Shown one piece after another: positions 16,923 to 26,015 of a DNA stretch of 64,000 nt. Every line of letters starts with the position of its first letter. Positions within the stretch are counted from its first letter, which is position 1. Under the pieces are notes generated by a model, which worked only from the letters and a program-made list of their open reading frames with translations, was not told where the DNA came from and made no database searches. Source of the DNA: Bradyrhizobium jicamae (lineage in GTDB: Bacteria; Pseudomonadota; Alphaproteobacteria; Rhizobiales; Xanthobacteraceae); the NCBI RefSeq assembly GCF_018130215.1, contig NZ_JAFCKQ010000035.1, positions 1-64,000 of the forward strand. The letters run 5' to 3'. Position numbers and translations under genes: made by a program.

Positions 16923-18845
16923 TCAGCTGAACAGCGCCTCGCGGGAGGTGGTGGCGATCGCGGTTGCTGCGCTGTCTGCGCCATTGATGGACCCGATGAT
17001 GGCCGCGATGGCGGGATCATTTGCCGCCTCAAGGGCAGCGATGGCTTCCCCCGCCCAGAGATAGGACGATTGGAAAATCTCCCGATGGCGGTCGAAATCC
17101 GTCACATCGATTCCATCAGGCGTCGGCGGCCGCATCACCACGTCGAGCGGCGTGGTCGGCAGCGTGTCATAGCGTTGATGCGCGACCAGGCTTCGCCACA
17201 ACACGTTGACGGCGCTCGGCGCGGCCGGGAGCACTTTCTTGCCGAACGGCAGCAGCATGGTCGCAAGCAGTTCGAGACGACCGGGCAGTGCGGCATAGTC
17301 GACGTCGAACATCTCGGTTGCCGGCTCGCCGAAATGGACCACCAGATTGGGACCGCTCTTGAGCTGCTGCATCGGCGCCAGCGGCACATTGTCGACGAGG
17401 CATCCGTCGACCAGCATCACGCCGTCCCTGGTATAGAACGGCGGCAGCAGGCCGGGGATCGCGCTCGATGCGCGCACCGCCTGCCAGAGCAGGCCCGTGC
17501 GGATCACTTCGAGGCTGTGGGTGGAGAGATTGGTCGCGACCGCCGCGAACGGCCGCCAGCAATCCTCGATCCGGCAGTTGCGACCGTATTGATCGGCGAG
17601 CGCGGCATCGAACGCCTTGTGATCCAGCAGCGCATAGCGCGGCCAGGTCGGCCGGCGAAAGCTGCGGCTGGAGACGAAGATCTCGTGGGTGCCGCGCTCG
17701 AGATGCTCCGCATCGTAGTTCTTGGCAAAGCCGGCCGCCATCGCCGAGCCGACGCTGGTGCCGACGAAGATGTCGAACATCGCGCCGCGCTCGCGGAACG
17801 CCTTGTAGATCCCGACATGGGAGGTGCCGAGGCTGCCGCCGCCACCGGCGACAAAGCCGACCGCGCGACCGCAGAGAAAGCGCACCAGGCTATCGATGTC
17901 GATCTGGTCCTCGAGCGCGACGTGGTGGTGCATGAAGCAGGGCAGCCGCGCCAGCCACGCCGCGGTGCCGCTGACCTCGTTGCAACGCCGGTCATGAACG
18001 CGGACCAGGCGCCGCGCCGAGACGGGATGGACGCCACAGGCGAAGCTTTCGACTTCGGACAGCACCGGCGCGGGAGCATCGCCGCGGCAGACGAACACGA
18101 CGAGGTCGGCCTGCCGGATCGCCTTGCGCGCCCATTCCGATGCGTCGCGACCGCCGAAATAGACCACCAGCGGCGCGTTGTATTCGAGCTGGTTGAGCCA
18201 GTCGGAAATCTCGGAGGCGTCAAGGGTGCGCCCGGGGAACATGGCCTGAAGCCGTGCGAGGTCGACGATCTCGGCTTCCGCGGCGGCCAGCGCCCGGCGC
18301 AGCCGCTGCTCGAATCCGGCCGGCACCGGCTCGCGGCCGCCATCGATCAGGGCGACGGTGCGCGCCTTTGGCGACGCGCGGCTCGGTATCAGGCGCGCGG
18401 TTTGGCGGGCAAAGCGCTGCGCAAGCGCGGCGAGCAGCGCCTCGATGATCGCCGGCGCTTCCTGCGCCAGCGCTTCATAGGCCGCACGCGTCAACACCAG
18501 CACGCTGGTGTCCCTGATGGCAATCACATTGGCCGTGCGCGGGATGTTGGCGAAGAAGCCGATCTCGCCCACCAGCTCGCCGGCGCGCAGTTCGGCAATC
18601 GGCTCGGAATGATCGATCCTCTGCACGGCGAGCGCACCGTGCAGCACCAGAAACAGTGAGTCCGATGATCCGCCCTGCTCGACCAAAAGCTCACCGCGCA
18701 CGAGATCCTGCCGGGTCATTGCGCCAATGGCCCTCAATCGCTGTTCCGCGCTGAGCGTTCTGAACAGCGCGAACTCCTCCGACACGTCTTTCCACGCAAG
18801 TGTCGCGCTGGTCGCCTGCGTGGGCGGCACCCCGTTCGATTGCAT
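16923..18845 (-). CDS. Cyclic nucleotide-binding / patatin-like phospholipase fusion
   Basis: A 640-residue protein joining an N-terminal CNB domain (about residues 25-145, with LVEQGGSSDSLFLVLHG and GELVGEIGFFANIPRTANV) to a C-terminal patatin domain. The latter has the oxyanion loop GGGGSLG (334-340), nucleophile GTSVG (Ser364) and the Asp of the dyad in DGCLVDN (Asp480). This is the NTE-type arrangement of a lysophospholipase with regulatory cNMP-like domains; here only one CNB is clear. The DG[GA] motif reads DGC. The CNB phosphate-binding loop (GEIGFF...RTANV) looks intact, so cyclic nucleotide control is plausible; a class III cyclase is encoded at 24.4-25.8 kb. Confidence 0.88.
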   Translation of the reverse strand: MQSNGVPPTQATSATLAWKDVSEEFALFRTLSAEQRLRAIGAMTRQDLVRGELLVEQGGSSDSLFLVLHGALAVQRIDHSEPIAELRAGELVGEIGFFANIPRTANVIAIRDTSVLVLTRAAYEALAQEAPAIIEALLAALAQRFARQTARLIPSRASPKARTVALIDGGREPVPAGFEQRLRRALAAAEAEIVDLARLQAMFPGRTLDASEISDWLNQLEYNAPLVVYFGGRDASEWARKAIRQADLVVFVCRGDAPAPVLSEVESFACGVHPVSARRLVRVHDRRCNEVSGTAAWLARLPCFMHHHVALEDQIDIDSLVRFLCGRAVGFVAGGGGSLGTSHVGIYKAFRERGAMFDIFVGTSVGSAMAAGFAKNYDAEHLERGTHEIFVSSRSFRRPTWPRYALLDHKAFDAALADQYGRNCRIEDCWRPFAAVATNLSTHSLEVIRTGLLWQAVRASSAIPGLLPPFYTRDGVMLVDGCLVDNVPLAPMQQLKSGPNLVVHFGEPATEMFDVDYAALPGRLELLATMLLPFGKKVLPAAPSAVNVLWRSLVAHQRYDTLPTTPLDVVMRPPTPDGIDVTDFDRHREIFQSSYLWAGEAIAALEAANDPAIAAIIGSINGADSAATAIATTSREALFS

Positions 18846-18869
18846 GTCGGGATGTTAGCGCCGGGTAGC

Positions 18870-18897
18870 TGTCCCCGCGAGCAATATCGCGGGGACA
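18870..18897 (-). terminator. Hairpin downstream of alcohol dehydrogenase gene
   Basis: TGTCCCCGCG (18870-18879) pairs perfectly with CGCGGGGACA (18888-18897). It sits between the dehydrogenase stop and the patatin gene start on the same strand. No T run follows, so it may be an attenuator or mRNA 3' protector rather than a strong terminator. Confidence 0.5.
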
Positions 18898-18937
18898 CGC
18901 ACGAGACCGCACTGCAACACAACTTGCCCCGGGGGGA

Positions 18938-20089
18938 TCACTGCACCAGTTCGGGCCACGGCACGATGGTCGACTTCACCGTCTTCATCGCCATCGCGTC
19001 CGCGACCGCCTGCCCGACCCCCTCCTCCGTGAACGGATAGATCGTCTGCGTGTCGAGCCAGGGATATTTGCTCCGCGTTCGGTAGAGCATGTCGACGCCG
19101 AGCGGCAGGTCGTTGCCGGTGAAGCCCCAGGAGCCGAGCACATTGAGGTCCTTGGTGCAGATGCGATGCCACGACGTGTCGATCGAGCCGGCGTCGGTGA
19201 ACTGGCCCATCTCGACATAGGTGCCGCCGTCGCGCAGCATCTCGATTCCTTCCGGCCCCGCGGTCGGATGTCCCGAGCAGTCCATCACCAGATCGGCACC
19301 GAAGCCGCCGACGATGTCGCGCACCGTTCTTATGCGTTCCTCGGGCGTCTTGAGCCGCTCGATGTCGACGGTCGCCTCCGCGCCGAACTTGCGGGCGAGC
19401 GCAAGCCGCGGGGTTTCCGGCGCGCCGACGCAGATCACGCGTCCGGCGCCCATCTCCTGCGCGGCGGCGACCGCGAGGATGCCGATCGGGCCCGAGCCCT
19501 GGATCACGACGGTGTCGCCCCAGGTGAAGCCGCCGGCGCGGGTGGCGCGGTTGAAGGCGCGGATGCACGAGGTCAGCGGTTCCGACAGCGCGCCCAACCT
19601 GAGCGACATGTCATCAGGCAATTTGTAGATCTTGGTGCCCGGCAGCATGTCGAGATCGACGTAGACATATTCGGCCCACCCGCCCCACATGTGCGGCGGC
19701 TTGTCGAAGCCGAGATAGCGGCCGTAATAGACCGGCGTCAGGCACTTGTTGGCGCTCTGCGGATAATGGATGCAATAATAGCAGCGGCCGCATGGCATCA
19801 AGGGCGGGATCATCACCCTGGAGCCGACCTGAAGCGGCTTGCTCATGAAGTCCTCGGAGAATTCGGGACCGCATTCGACGATCACGCCGCCGAGCTCGTG
19901 GCCGAGCGTGAACGGCCATGGCAGCGGCTTCGGCCAGTGCCCCTTGAGGATGTGCAGATCGGTGCCGCAGACGCCGCAGGCCCCGACCTTGATCAGCGCC
20001 GCCTTCTTGCCGACCTTGGGCCACGGCACGGTGCGGATCACGGGCTTTGCGCCGGGCCCCTCATGGGTGCATACGCGGATCTGCTGCAT
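18938..20089 (-). CDS. Zinc-dependent alcohol dehydrogenase (MDR family)
   Basis: A 383-residue medium-chain dehydrogenase. The catalytic zinc site is visible as GACGVCGTDLHIL (Cys) and FTLGHELGG (His-Glu), the structural zinc loop as MPCGRCYYCIHYPQSANKC, and the NAD(P) Rossmann motif as VIQGSGPIGILAVAAAQ. The substrate is likely a polyol, alcohol or amino-alcohol. GGGAGAA precedes the ATG at 20089. It lies 38 bp downstream of the metallo-beta-lactamase-fold gene on the same strand, so the two are probably an operon. Confidence 0.9.
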   Translation of the reverse strand: MQQIRVCTHEGPGAKPVIRTVPWPKVGKKAALIKVGACGVCGTDLHILKGHWPKPLPWPFTLGHELGGVIVECGPEFSEDFMSKPLQVGSRVMIPPLMPCGRCYYCIHYPQSANKCLTPVYYGRYLGFDKPPHMWGGWAEYVYVDLDMLPGTKIYKLPDDMSLRLGALSEPLTSCIRAFNRATRAGGFTWGDTVVIQGSGPIGILAVAAAQEMGAGRVICVGAPETPRLALARKFGAEATVDIERLKTPEERIRTVRDIVGGFGADLVMDCSGHPTAGPEGIEMLRDGGTYVEMGQFTDAGSIDTSWHRICTKDLNVLGSWGFTGNDLPLGVDMLYRTRSKYPWLDTQTIYPFTEEGVGQAVADAMAMKTVKSTIVPWPELVQ

Positions 20090-20127
20090 TGCCTGTTCTC
20101 CCTCGTTCTTCTCGTTGAAAGCTCCGG

Positions 20128-21108
20128 TCACTTGTCCGTGGTGAGCGGCTTCATCGGGCTGCCGTCGGGCGCAAAGCTCTCGACGTGATCGGAGATCACG
20201 AACGACATCAGGTCGCGCCCGATCACGAGCGGTCCCTGATAGGTCGTGCGCGTGCGCTGGAGCAGCGCATCCTCCGGCACGTCCTGGGTCGGCGGTTGGC
20301 TGGCGAACACGATGTGCGAATAGACCGCAAGCTTCGGCTTCGCCTGTGTGAAGATCTTGCCGGCCTCCTCGGGCGAGGTGTGGTGGTTCTCGATCGCGCG
20401 ATAGTTCGGATAGGCCTTGAAGAGGTCCGGATCGATCACCGCGACTTCGTGGATCAGCAGGTCGGCGCCATCAGCTGCCTTCACCACGCGCTCGTCGGGC
20501 TTGGTGTCTCCCGACAGCACCACCTTCTTCCCGTCATATTCGACGACGTATCCGAACGACGGCTTGATCTTCTCTCCATGATTGACCTCGATCGCGCTGA
20601 CCTTGACGCCGTTCTTCTCGTAGACCGGACCGGGCTCGACGTCCTTCGCATCGAACGCGACACCTGCCGGCGAATAGCCCTCGTCGGCGATGCGGATGCG
20701 GATGTCCTCGGAGAACGCCCTGGTGAGGTTCTCCGTCATCGCGACCGTGCCCTTCGGCCCGAAGATCACCATCGGCGTCTTGCGCGAGCCGAACGGCGTG
20801 CCGATCCATCCCGTGAGCCACATGTCCGGCAGGCCCACCACATGGTCGGAGTGCAGATGGGTGATGAAATGCGCGGTGATCGTGCCGATCGGGATCTTCT
20901 TCTGGAACAGGCGGATGGTCGAGCCGCGGCCGAAATCGAAGATCAGCTTCTCCGGCCCCGCTTCCACCAGGGTCGAGGCGCTGAACGCAGATAGCCGAGG
21001 CGTCGGCGTGCCGGTACCGAGCAGCGTCACCCGCATCTCGGCAGCGCGAGCGCTCGCGGCGCAAACAAGCGTTGCGATCAGCAACGCGACCGGCTTGAGA
21101 CCCACCAT
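20128..21108 (-). CDS. Exported MBL-fold metallo-hydrolase
   Basis: A 326-residue protein with a Sec signal peptide (MVGLKPVALLIATLVCAASARA) and an RNase Z/arylsulfatase-like metallo-beta-lactamase domain. The binuclear metal motif THLHSDHVVGLPD is complete, with further ligands in GDTKPDE and IENHHTSPEEAG; the entry LLGTGTPTPR is typical of this subgroup. A periplasmic location argues against tRNase Z activity, and hydrolysis of a sulfate or phosphate ester or lactone is more likely. First gene of a probable operon with the alcohol dehydrogenase. Confidence 0.85.
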   Translation of the reverse strand: MVGLKPVALLIATLVCAASARAAEMRVTLLGTGTPTPRLSAFSASTLVEAGPEKLIFDFGRGSTIRLFQKKIPIGTITAHFITHLHSDHVVGLPDMWLTGWIGTPFGSRKTPMVIFGPKGTVAMTENLTRAFSEDIRIRIADEGYSPAGVAFDAKDVEPGPVYEKNGVKVSAIEVNHGEKIKPSFGYVVEYDGKKVVLSGDTKPDERVVKAADGADLLIHEVAVIDPDLFKAYPNYRAIENHHTSPEEAGKIFTQAKPKLAVYSHIVFASQPPTQDVPEDALLQRTRTTYQGPLVIGRDLMSFVISDHVESFAPDGSPMKPLTTDK

Positions 21109-21363
21109 TTCGTCCTCCCGCCTTCAGCCTTTGTTAATCATCAGCCGTTTGGCGCCGCCGAACTTAGGAGAATGCCGCCGTGATGTCATGGTCTTCAGAC
21201 GATATGTCAGGGATGGCGATCCCCGGTGGCAGTCACGTGATCTTCAACCCTGCGTCGCTCAACCGCAGGACTCTGCCCACTCTTCTTGCAGCCCCCGGTA
21301 ACGCCTCGTTAACCCTATCAGCCGTAGGGTCGTTCGGCGAAGGCCGGTGCTCGGGTTGCGGTG

Positions 21364-21981
21364 ATGTCGTTTGCACAGAAGAAAACTTCCGTTATCCCCG
21401 TTGCCGAGGAGCGACGGCGCTTCCAGCGCGTGAAAGTCCACCTGCTCGGCCGCTACATGCTGCCCGACCGGCGCGAATTTCCTTGCCAGATTATTAACAT
21501 GTCGCCTGGCGGCCTCGCCCTGCTGGCGCCGGGCATCGGCAATGTCGGCGACCGCGTGATCGCCTATCTCGACCATATCGGCCGGGTCGAGGGCCGCATC
21601 ACCCGCATCATCGACAACGGCTTTGCGATGACGATCGGCGCCACCGCGCGCAAGCGCGACAAGCTCGCCGCCCAGCTGACCTGGCTCGCCAATCGCGACA
21701 TCCTCAATCTGCCGGAAGATCGCCGCCACGACCGTATCGTGCCGCGCAACCCGATCGCCCTGTTGACCCAGGAGGACGGCACGCGGATGACCTGCCGGAT
21801 CATCGACCTTTCGCTTTCGGGCGCCGCCATCGCTGCCGAGAACCGCCCGCCGCTGAAATCGCTGGTCATGCTCGGCAAGGTGCAGGCTCGCGTGGTGCGA
21901 AACCTCGAGGAAGGCTTCGCGCTCGAGTTCGTCCACGAGCAGGCCGCGGAAACGCTCGAAGAGAGCGTTACCGCCAGGTAA
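21364..21981 (+). CDS. Tandem PilZ domain protein
   Basis: A 205-residue soluble protein with two PilZ-type repeats. The first has ERRRFQRVKV (RxxxR) and IINMSPGGLAL; the second has EDRRHDRIVPR (RxxxR) and IIDLSLSGAAIA. These are the two motifs through which PilZ domains bind cyclic di-GMP (family knowledge). The second copy ends in RVVRNLEEGFALEF. It precedes a LapG-like protease gene on the same strand, which fits a surface-adhesion or biofilm output. An in-frame GTG at 21361 is an alternative start. Confidence 0.85.
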   Translation: MSFAQKKTSVIPVAEERRRFQRVKVHLLGRYMLPDRREFPCQIINMSPGGLALLAPGIGNVGDRVIAYLDHIGRVEGRITRIIDNGFAMTIGATARKRDKLAAQLTWLANRDILNLPEDRRHDRIVPRNPIALLTQEDGTRMTCRIIDLSLSGAAIAAENRPPLKSLVMLGKVQARVVRNLEEGFALEFVHEQAAETLEESVTAR

Positions 21982-22146
21982 AGCGTCCGGCGGCGCAAAA
22001 CCCCTGAATTTCGGCCCCAGAAGGCGGCTTCCGGCATTCCGGACGCCGCCTTCGCCGCGTTTGGCGCCGCCGCTTCGCGGTTAACGGCGGGACGCCTGGC
22101 TGCGGCAAACCGTACTGCCACAGTGCTTTCGCACGTTAATTCCTAA

Positions 22147-22195
22147 AATTTGAATCAACTGCAGTCGTTTCAAATTTTACGCGAATTTGAGTCAA
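22147..22195 (+). promoter_or_regulatory. AATTTGARTCAA direct repeats upstream of LapG-like gene
   Basis: The 334-bp gap 21982-22315 is markedly AT-rich from 22140 to 22260. In it AATTTGAATCAA (22147-22158) and AATTTGAGTCAA (22184-22195) are direct repeats 37 bp apart, and CAAATT (22171-22176) forms an inverted repeat with the second copy. The related CGTCAAATCAACT lies near 22234. The arrangement suggests a repeated binding site for a regulator acting on the gene at 22316. Confidence 0.45.
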
Positions 22196-22315
22196 GTATA
22201 GTTCGAATTCGCGGCAGCTTTTACCAGTATTCGCGTCAAATCAACTTTACATACTTAGCGGCGGCGCAAATCCTTTGTGCGAGACATGGTCCCAACAAGA
22301 AGAACGGGGGCCACG

Positions 22316-22930
22316 ATGTCTGGTTTCAGGGGACAGGGGAAGGGACTGGCGGTAGCCGCCATCCTGCTTGCGACTTGCGTGTCGGCGAAGGCCGGCGACG
22401 TGCTCTACGCCAGCCTGGGTGACGTGACGCGTTCACCGATCGGCTGGGTCGAATTCTGCGCCGAGAATGCGAGCCAGTGCCGCGGCGGCCCGACGCAACC
22501 ACGCGACATCGTGCTGTCGCAGACCGCCTGGCGCGATCTGGTGCGGGTCAACAAGTGGGTCAACGAGACCATCAAGCCGATGACCGACATGGATCATTGG
22601 GGCGTGGTCGAGAAATGGTCGTTGCCGACCGACGGCTACGGCGACTGCGAGGACTACGTGCTCCTGAAGCGCAAGATGCTGATGGATGCCGGCTGGCCGC
22701 GCGAGGCGCTGTTGATCACGGTCGTCCGCGACAAGAAGGGCGAAGGCCACGCGGTGCTGACGGTGAAGACCGACAAGGGCGAGTTCGTGCTCGATAACCA
22801 GAACGAGAACGTCGTCGCCTGGACGGACACCGGCTACCGCTTCGTCAAGCGGCAGTCGCAGAGCGATCCCAATGTGTGGGTCTCGCTCGGTGACAACCGC
22901 CCGGCCGTTGCAACTGCAAGCTCGCGCTGA
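22316..22930 (+). CDS. LapG-like periplasmic transglutaminase-type cysteine protease (BTLCP)
   Basis: A 204-residue exported protein: signal peptide to about residue 26 (SAKA), then the bacterial transglutaminase-like cysteine proteinase domain with Cys111 in GYGDCEDYVLLKR, His145 in EGHAVLTV and Asp160 in FVLDNQNENV. In Pseudomonas, LapG of this family cleaves the surface adhesin LapA when not held by the cyclic di-GMP receptor LapD. No lapD or large adhesin gene is in the window, but a PilZ protein lies directly upstream. The ATG at 22316 is preceded by GGGGG. Function as an adhesin protease is inferred from the family. Confidence 0.82.
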   Translation: MSGFRGQGKGLAVAAILLATCVSAKAGDVLYASLGDVTRSPIGWVEFCAENASQCRGGPTQPRDIVLSQTAWRDLVRVNKWVNETIKPMTDMDHWGVVEKWSLPTDGYGDCEDYVLLKRKMLMDAGWPREALLITVVRDKKGEGHAVLTVKTDKGEFVLDNQNENVVAWTDTGYRFVKRQSQSDPNVWVSLGDNRPAVATASSR

Positions 22931-23000
22931 GCCGAGAGGAATTATCGAAAACGCGACCCGGTCACATCCCCACCCCTCCCCGTCCCAGACCGGTTCGCGT

Positions 23001-23030
23001 GCGGCCAGGCTTCCCCCAAAGCCTGGCCGC
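23001..23030 (+). terminator. Perfect 12-bp hairpin after LapG-like gene
   Basis: GCGGCCAGGCTT (23001-23012) pairs exactly with AAGCCTGGCCGC (23019-23030) around CCCCCA; AACCCTTTT follows. It is positioned as a rho-independent terminator of the 22316 transcript. Confidence 0.7.
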
Positions 23031-23132
23031 AACCCTTTTGGGGGCATGCAAGTGCCGGACCTTTGAGCTTTTCGGCTTCGCCCTTGGCGATATCGTAGAC
23101 TTGGTGTGAATGCTGAACGTCGGAGAGAGCTA

Positions 23133-23594
23133 ATGCAGTGCATGATCCGCCGTGCGATTGAAGCTGACGCGAACCAAATAAGCGCGGTGATTTTGCGCAC
23201 GCTGCGCGAAACGAACGCGAAGGACTATACAGACGAGATTATCGAAAGGGTCGAGCGTAGTTTTAGTCCCAGCGCCGTTCTGCAACTGATCGATAAACGC
23301 ACGGTCTTTGTCGCCACTGTTGGCGGTAGCATCATCGGAACGGCAAGCCTCGATGGGAGCGTGATCCGTACGGTCTTCGTGGCTCCCAATGCACAGGCCC
23401 AGGGGATCGGCAAACTGCTGATGGCCGAACTTGAGCGCACTGCGCGTGACCGAAATATCCCTTCTTTGACCGTCCCGTCTTCCGTCACCGCCGAAAGCTT
23501 CTACGCGCGGCTCGGGTTCAGCGTCGTGCGCAACAGTTACTATGGTGACGAACGTACGATCATCATGGAGCGATCGCTCATTGATCCCTTGTAG
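23133..23594 (+). CDS. GNAT family N-acetyltransferase
   Basis: A 153-residue acetyltransferase. The acetyl-CoA binding motif A is seen as VFVAPNAQAQGIGKLLMAEL, preceded by the central strands FVATVGGSIIGTASL and followed by the motif B segment SVTAESFYARLGFSVV. The substrate (an amine, protein N-terminus or antibiotic) cannot be told from sequence. The ATG at 23133 is chosen because GGAGAGAG lies just before it; the GTG at 23106 lacks one. It has lower GC codon use than its neighbours (AAATA, TTTAGT), which may mean recent acquisition. Confidence 0.85.
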   Translation: MQCMIRRAIEADANQISAVILRTLRETNAKDYTDEIIERVERSFSPSAVLQLIDKRTVFVATVGGSIIGTASLDGSVIRTVFVAPNAQAQGIGKLLMAELERTARDRNIPSLTVPSSVTAESFYARLGFSVVRNSYYGDERTIIMERSLIDPL

Positions 23595-24022
23595 GTCCGC
23601 TCAGGGTCATTCGCGTCGATTTAGCGGACTCGCGGCTACCCCCAAGGGCCGACACTGCGCATGTCGGCCGTGACGTGCAACGAACTTGGAGCGACACTGC
23701 CTTCCATCCCCTCGCCTCGCCCTCAAACGAAGAGAAGACCGCCGGCGCGCGCCGGAGTGGCATGAACCGACTTCGACGTGTCGCGGCTCGAGGCTCTGCC
23801 GACCGCCATCGCGTTGCAACGGTACCATCGATGCGGTCGCGTGATTTCCTTTTGTGGAAACTGATGTTCCCGGCTTTGTCGCGTTCGGCGGCAACGTTTT
23901 CGAATTGCTGTCCGAGCCCGAAAAACCCAAGAGGCAAAGCTCGGCCGCAACCATTTTGGGGCGATAGCATCGGGAGCGTACGGAGTTCGTCCGCGCTTCT
24001 CCGTCCGCGACGGTGTAACCGG
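23595..24022. other. Intergenic region, possible dispersed-repeat debris
   Basis: This 428-bp gap begins with GGTCCGCTCAGGGTCATTCG and continues with GGCCGACACTGCGCATGTCG, phrases that resemble recurring intergenic sequence in Bradyrhizobium (recollection, not tested). Overlapping ORFs on both strands lack ribosome sites and protein-like composition, so I call no gene. Confidence 0.35.
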
Positions 24023-24235
24023 TCAGCTCACCGGACAGACCTTCGACAGCCGCTTCTCCTTGAGGCGCCTCGTGCAATAGAAGCTGCATTGCCCACCGCC
24101 GCTGACCTTGGTGCAGTAGGCTATGCACTTATCGTATGAGCAGCCCCAAGCATCGGCCGCAGCAGCGCGGTTCGGACTTAGAACGACCGAGCCGATTGAA
24201 ACCGCGACGGAGAGACCTAACAATACCTTGGACAT
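24023..24235 (-). CDS. Small exported cysteine-rich protein
   Basis: A 70-residue protein starting MSKVLLGLSVAVSIGSVVLS with a cleavable signal (after about residue 26, AAA) and a mature part of about 44 residues with six cysteines (GCSYDKCIAYCTKVSG, GQCSFYC and KVCPV). A GGAGG ribosome site lies seven bases before the ATG. The cysteine spacing suggests a compact disulfide-stabilised periplasmic or secreted peptide. No family is recognised. The neighbour downstream on the same strand is intergenic; the adenylate cyclase gene ends 140 bp upstream. Confidence 0.68.
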   Translation of the reverse strand: MSKVLLGLSVAVSIGSVVLSPNRAAAADAWGCSYDKCIAYCTKVSGGGQCSFYCTRRLKEKRLSKVCPVS

Positions 24236-24375
24236 CAAGTTGCCTCCGTTCGAAAAACGCGAAAACCCAATCACGCAGGCAGACAAGTTTCCAGCCGGCT
24301 ATCCGTCGGCCGGATCGCTTCGAACTCACGCGGCCTCCTCGAACGCGCCGAGGCCGTTGCGATCACTGCGATCCA

Positions 24376-25779
24376 TCACCCCTCCGCCCGTGCCTGCGTC
24401 CAGACCGCGATCGGCTGCTCGAGCCCGCGGATGGCCTGCGGGGTCCGGGCCATCAGGGGGCCAAATACCGCTTCCGCACCGTCGAGTTCGGCTCTGGCCT
24501 GGCTGACGAGATCGTCGCTTACCACCAGCGCGCAGTCGAGCACGCGGGTCAACGCTTCGAGCCGGCTTGCGGCGTTCACGGTCGAACCGATCACCGCAAA
24601 TTCGAGACAGGTCAGCCCGATGTCACCGAGTACGACGGGCCCATAATGCAAGCCAAAACTGACGCGGAGCGGCGTCTCGTCTGCAGCTTTGCGCCGGTCG
24701 TTCCATCGATCCGCCGCCGTCATCATCGCCTGCGCACAGCGTAGCGCGTTGATGGCGTCAGTTGTTCCGACGAACGGCGTCCCGAAGGTCGCCATCAATC
24801 CGTCGCCGAGATATTTGTCCAGCGTGCCGCTATGACGGAAAACCTCCTCCTCCATCAGCGCGTGGAATTCGCGCAAGGTGCGCACGACCTCGTCCGGCGT
24901 GCGCGCATCGGCAAAAGCCGTGAAGCCGACGATGTCGACGAACAGCACCGCGACGTTCTGCGTGCGCACCTGCTTCAGCGGCTCGTCATGCCTTGATAAT
25001 TCCTCGACCACATTCGGCGAAAAGTAGCGTGCAAGATTGCCGCGTTCACGCTCCACCGCGGCATGGCTGATCAGGAGATCGTTGCTGCGTCGCACCGCCA
25101 CCGCGAGTGTCACCGCGGCGATCATGAAGACGACGATCTCCTGAATGCGCTCGCCGAACACGATCGAGTTGGGCGAGATCAGTTGCAGCAGCCTGTGATC
25201 GCTGCCGATCGCTGCTGCGACGCGGGCGGTCAGCGCGGGATCGCGATCGGGCTGCCACCACACCCAGGCAACCCCGATGATCCAGAGGGCGGAGGTCCAC
25301 GTTCCGACCGCGATGACCGTGCGCCAGGAATAGGCCAGGGTCGCGCTCGACAGCAGCACAAAGAAATAGATGAAGTTTCCGAAATGGAGTTGCATCGCCG
25401 CCGGCCAGTGCCCCGAGCCGATGGGATTCGGTCCCACAAGGACCACCGTCAGCAGCGCAAGGTCGCAGAACAGCAGCGCAAGCTCCGGCCTCGACACGCC
25501 GACCCGCCCGACCCTGGCCTGAGCCCAGCCGATCAGCGCGAACAGGCCCAGCATCGCCACGTAGTAGAGCTGTTCCCAGGCCGGGTTGATAATCGGCAAC
25601 AGGCAGGCGATTACGGCAAGCGCGACATAGCGGGCCCGCACCGCCAGCTGCAGGCCCTCCTGCTTCGCCGCGGCAAGCGTGGCCTGCGCAAACTGAACAG
25701 TGTCAGTCTCTGTGTCACGCCGGCTGCGCGCACGCCGCAAGGCGGCGGGGAAGTCGAGGCGCTCGACAAGCGTGGTCAC
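24376..25779 (-). CDS. Membrane-bound class III adenylate/guanylate cyclase
   Basis: A protein of about 467 residues: an N-terminal cytoplasmic stretch, about six transmembrane helices (roughly residues 50-240) and a C-terminal cyclase homology domain. The catalytic region shows the metal-binding FVDIVGFTAFADA, LDKYLGDGLMATFGTPF and the transition-state segment STVNAASRLEALT. The GTG at 25779 is chosen because GAGGAGACTGCCC precedes it; upstream extension is poorly supported. The Lys and Asp of the purine-binding pair are consistent with ATP use, but cAMP versus cGMP is unproven. A CNB-patatin gene and a CRP-like site elsewhere in the window are possible targets of its product. Confidence 0.86.
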   Translation of the reverse strand: MTTLVERLDFPAALRRARSRRDTETDTVQFAQATLAAAKQEGLQLAVRARYVALAVIACLLPIINPAWEQLYYVAMLGLFALIGWAQARVGRVGVSRPELALLFCDLALLTVVLVGPNPIGSGHWPAAMQLHFGNFIYFFVLLSSATLAYSWRTVIAVGTWTSALWIIGVAWVWWQPDRDPALTARVAAAIGSDHRLLQLISPNSIVFGERIQEIVVFMIAAVTLAVAVRRSNDLLISHAAVERERGNLARYFSPNVVEELSRHDEPLKQVRTQNVAVLFVDIVGFTAFADARTPDEVVRTLREFHALMEEEVFRHSGTLDKYLGDGLMATFGTPFVGTTDAINALRCAQAMMTAADRWNDRRKAADETPLRVSFGLHYGPVVLGDIGLTCLEFAVIGSTVNAASRLEALTRVLDCALVVSDDLVSQARAELDGAEAVFGPLMARTPQAIRGLEQPIAVWTQARAEG

Positions 25780-26015
25780 GGGCAGTCTCCTCGGGTGGAT
25801 GGCTGCATCACAGTAGCGGACATCGGCTGTCGCAACCAACGATCAGTCTAGTGACAGGTGCGTTTCAGGTCATCAGCCCGGGCCGAAGGCTTCAGGCACT
25901 GGTTCACCGGTACCCGTAAGACCACGGCACCTCAATGGCCGTCTTGCGCGCGCCCCCTTGTTGCGGAAGGATGCCCGCATAGCAACTTCTCGACTTGAGT
26001 TGTGGAGTGCTCCAG

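Noticed and set aside
16911..18659. 582-codon plus-strand ORF over the patatin gene
   Set aside because: Antisense shadow without protein-like features.
23578..23970. 130-codon minus-strand ORF in the gap after the GNAT gene
   Set aside because: No ribosome site, Arg/Ser-rich composition, and overlap with the end of the GNAT gene; more likely noise.
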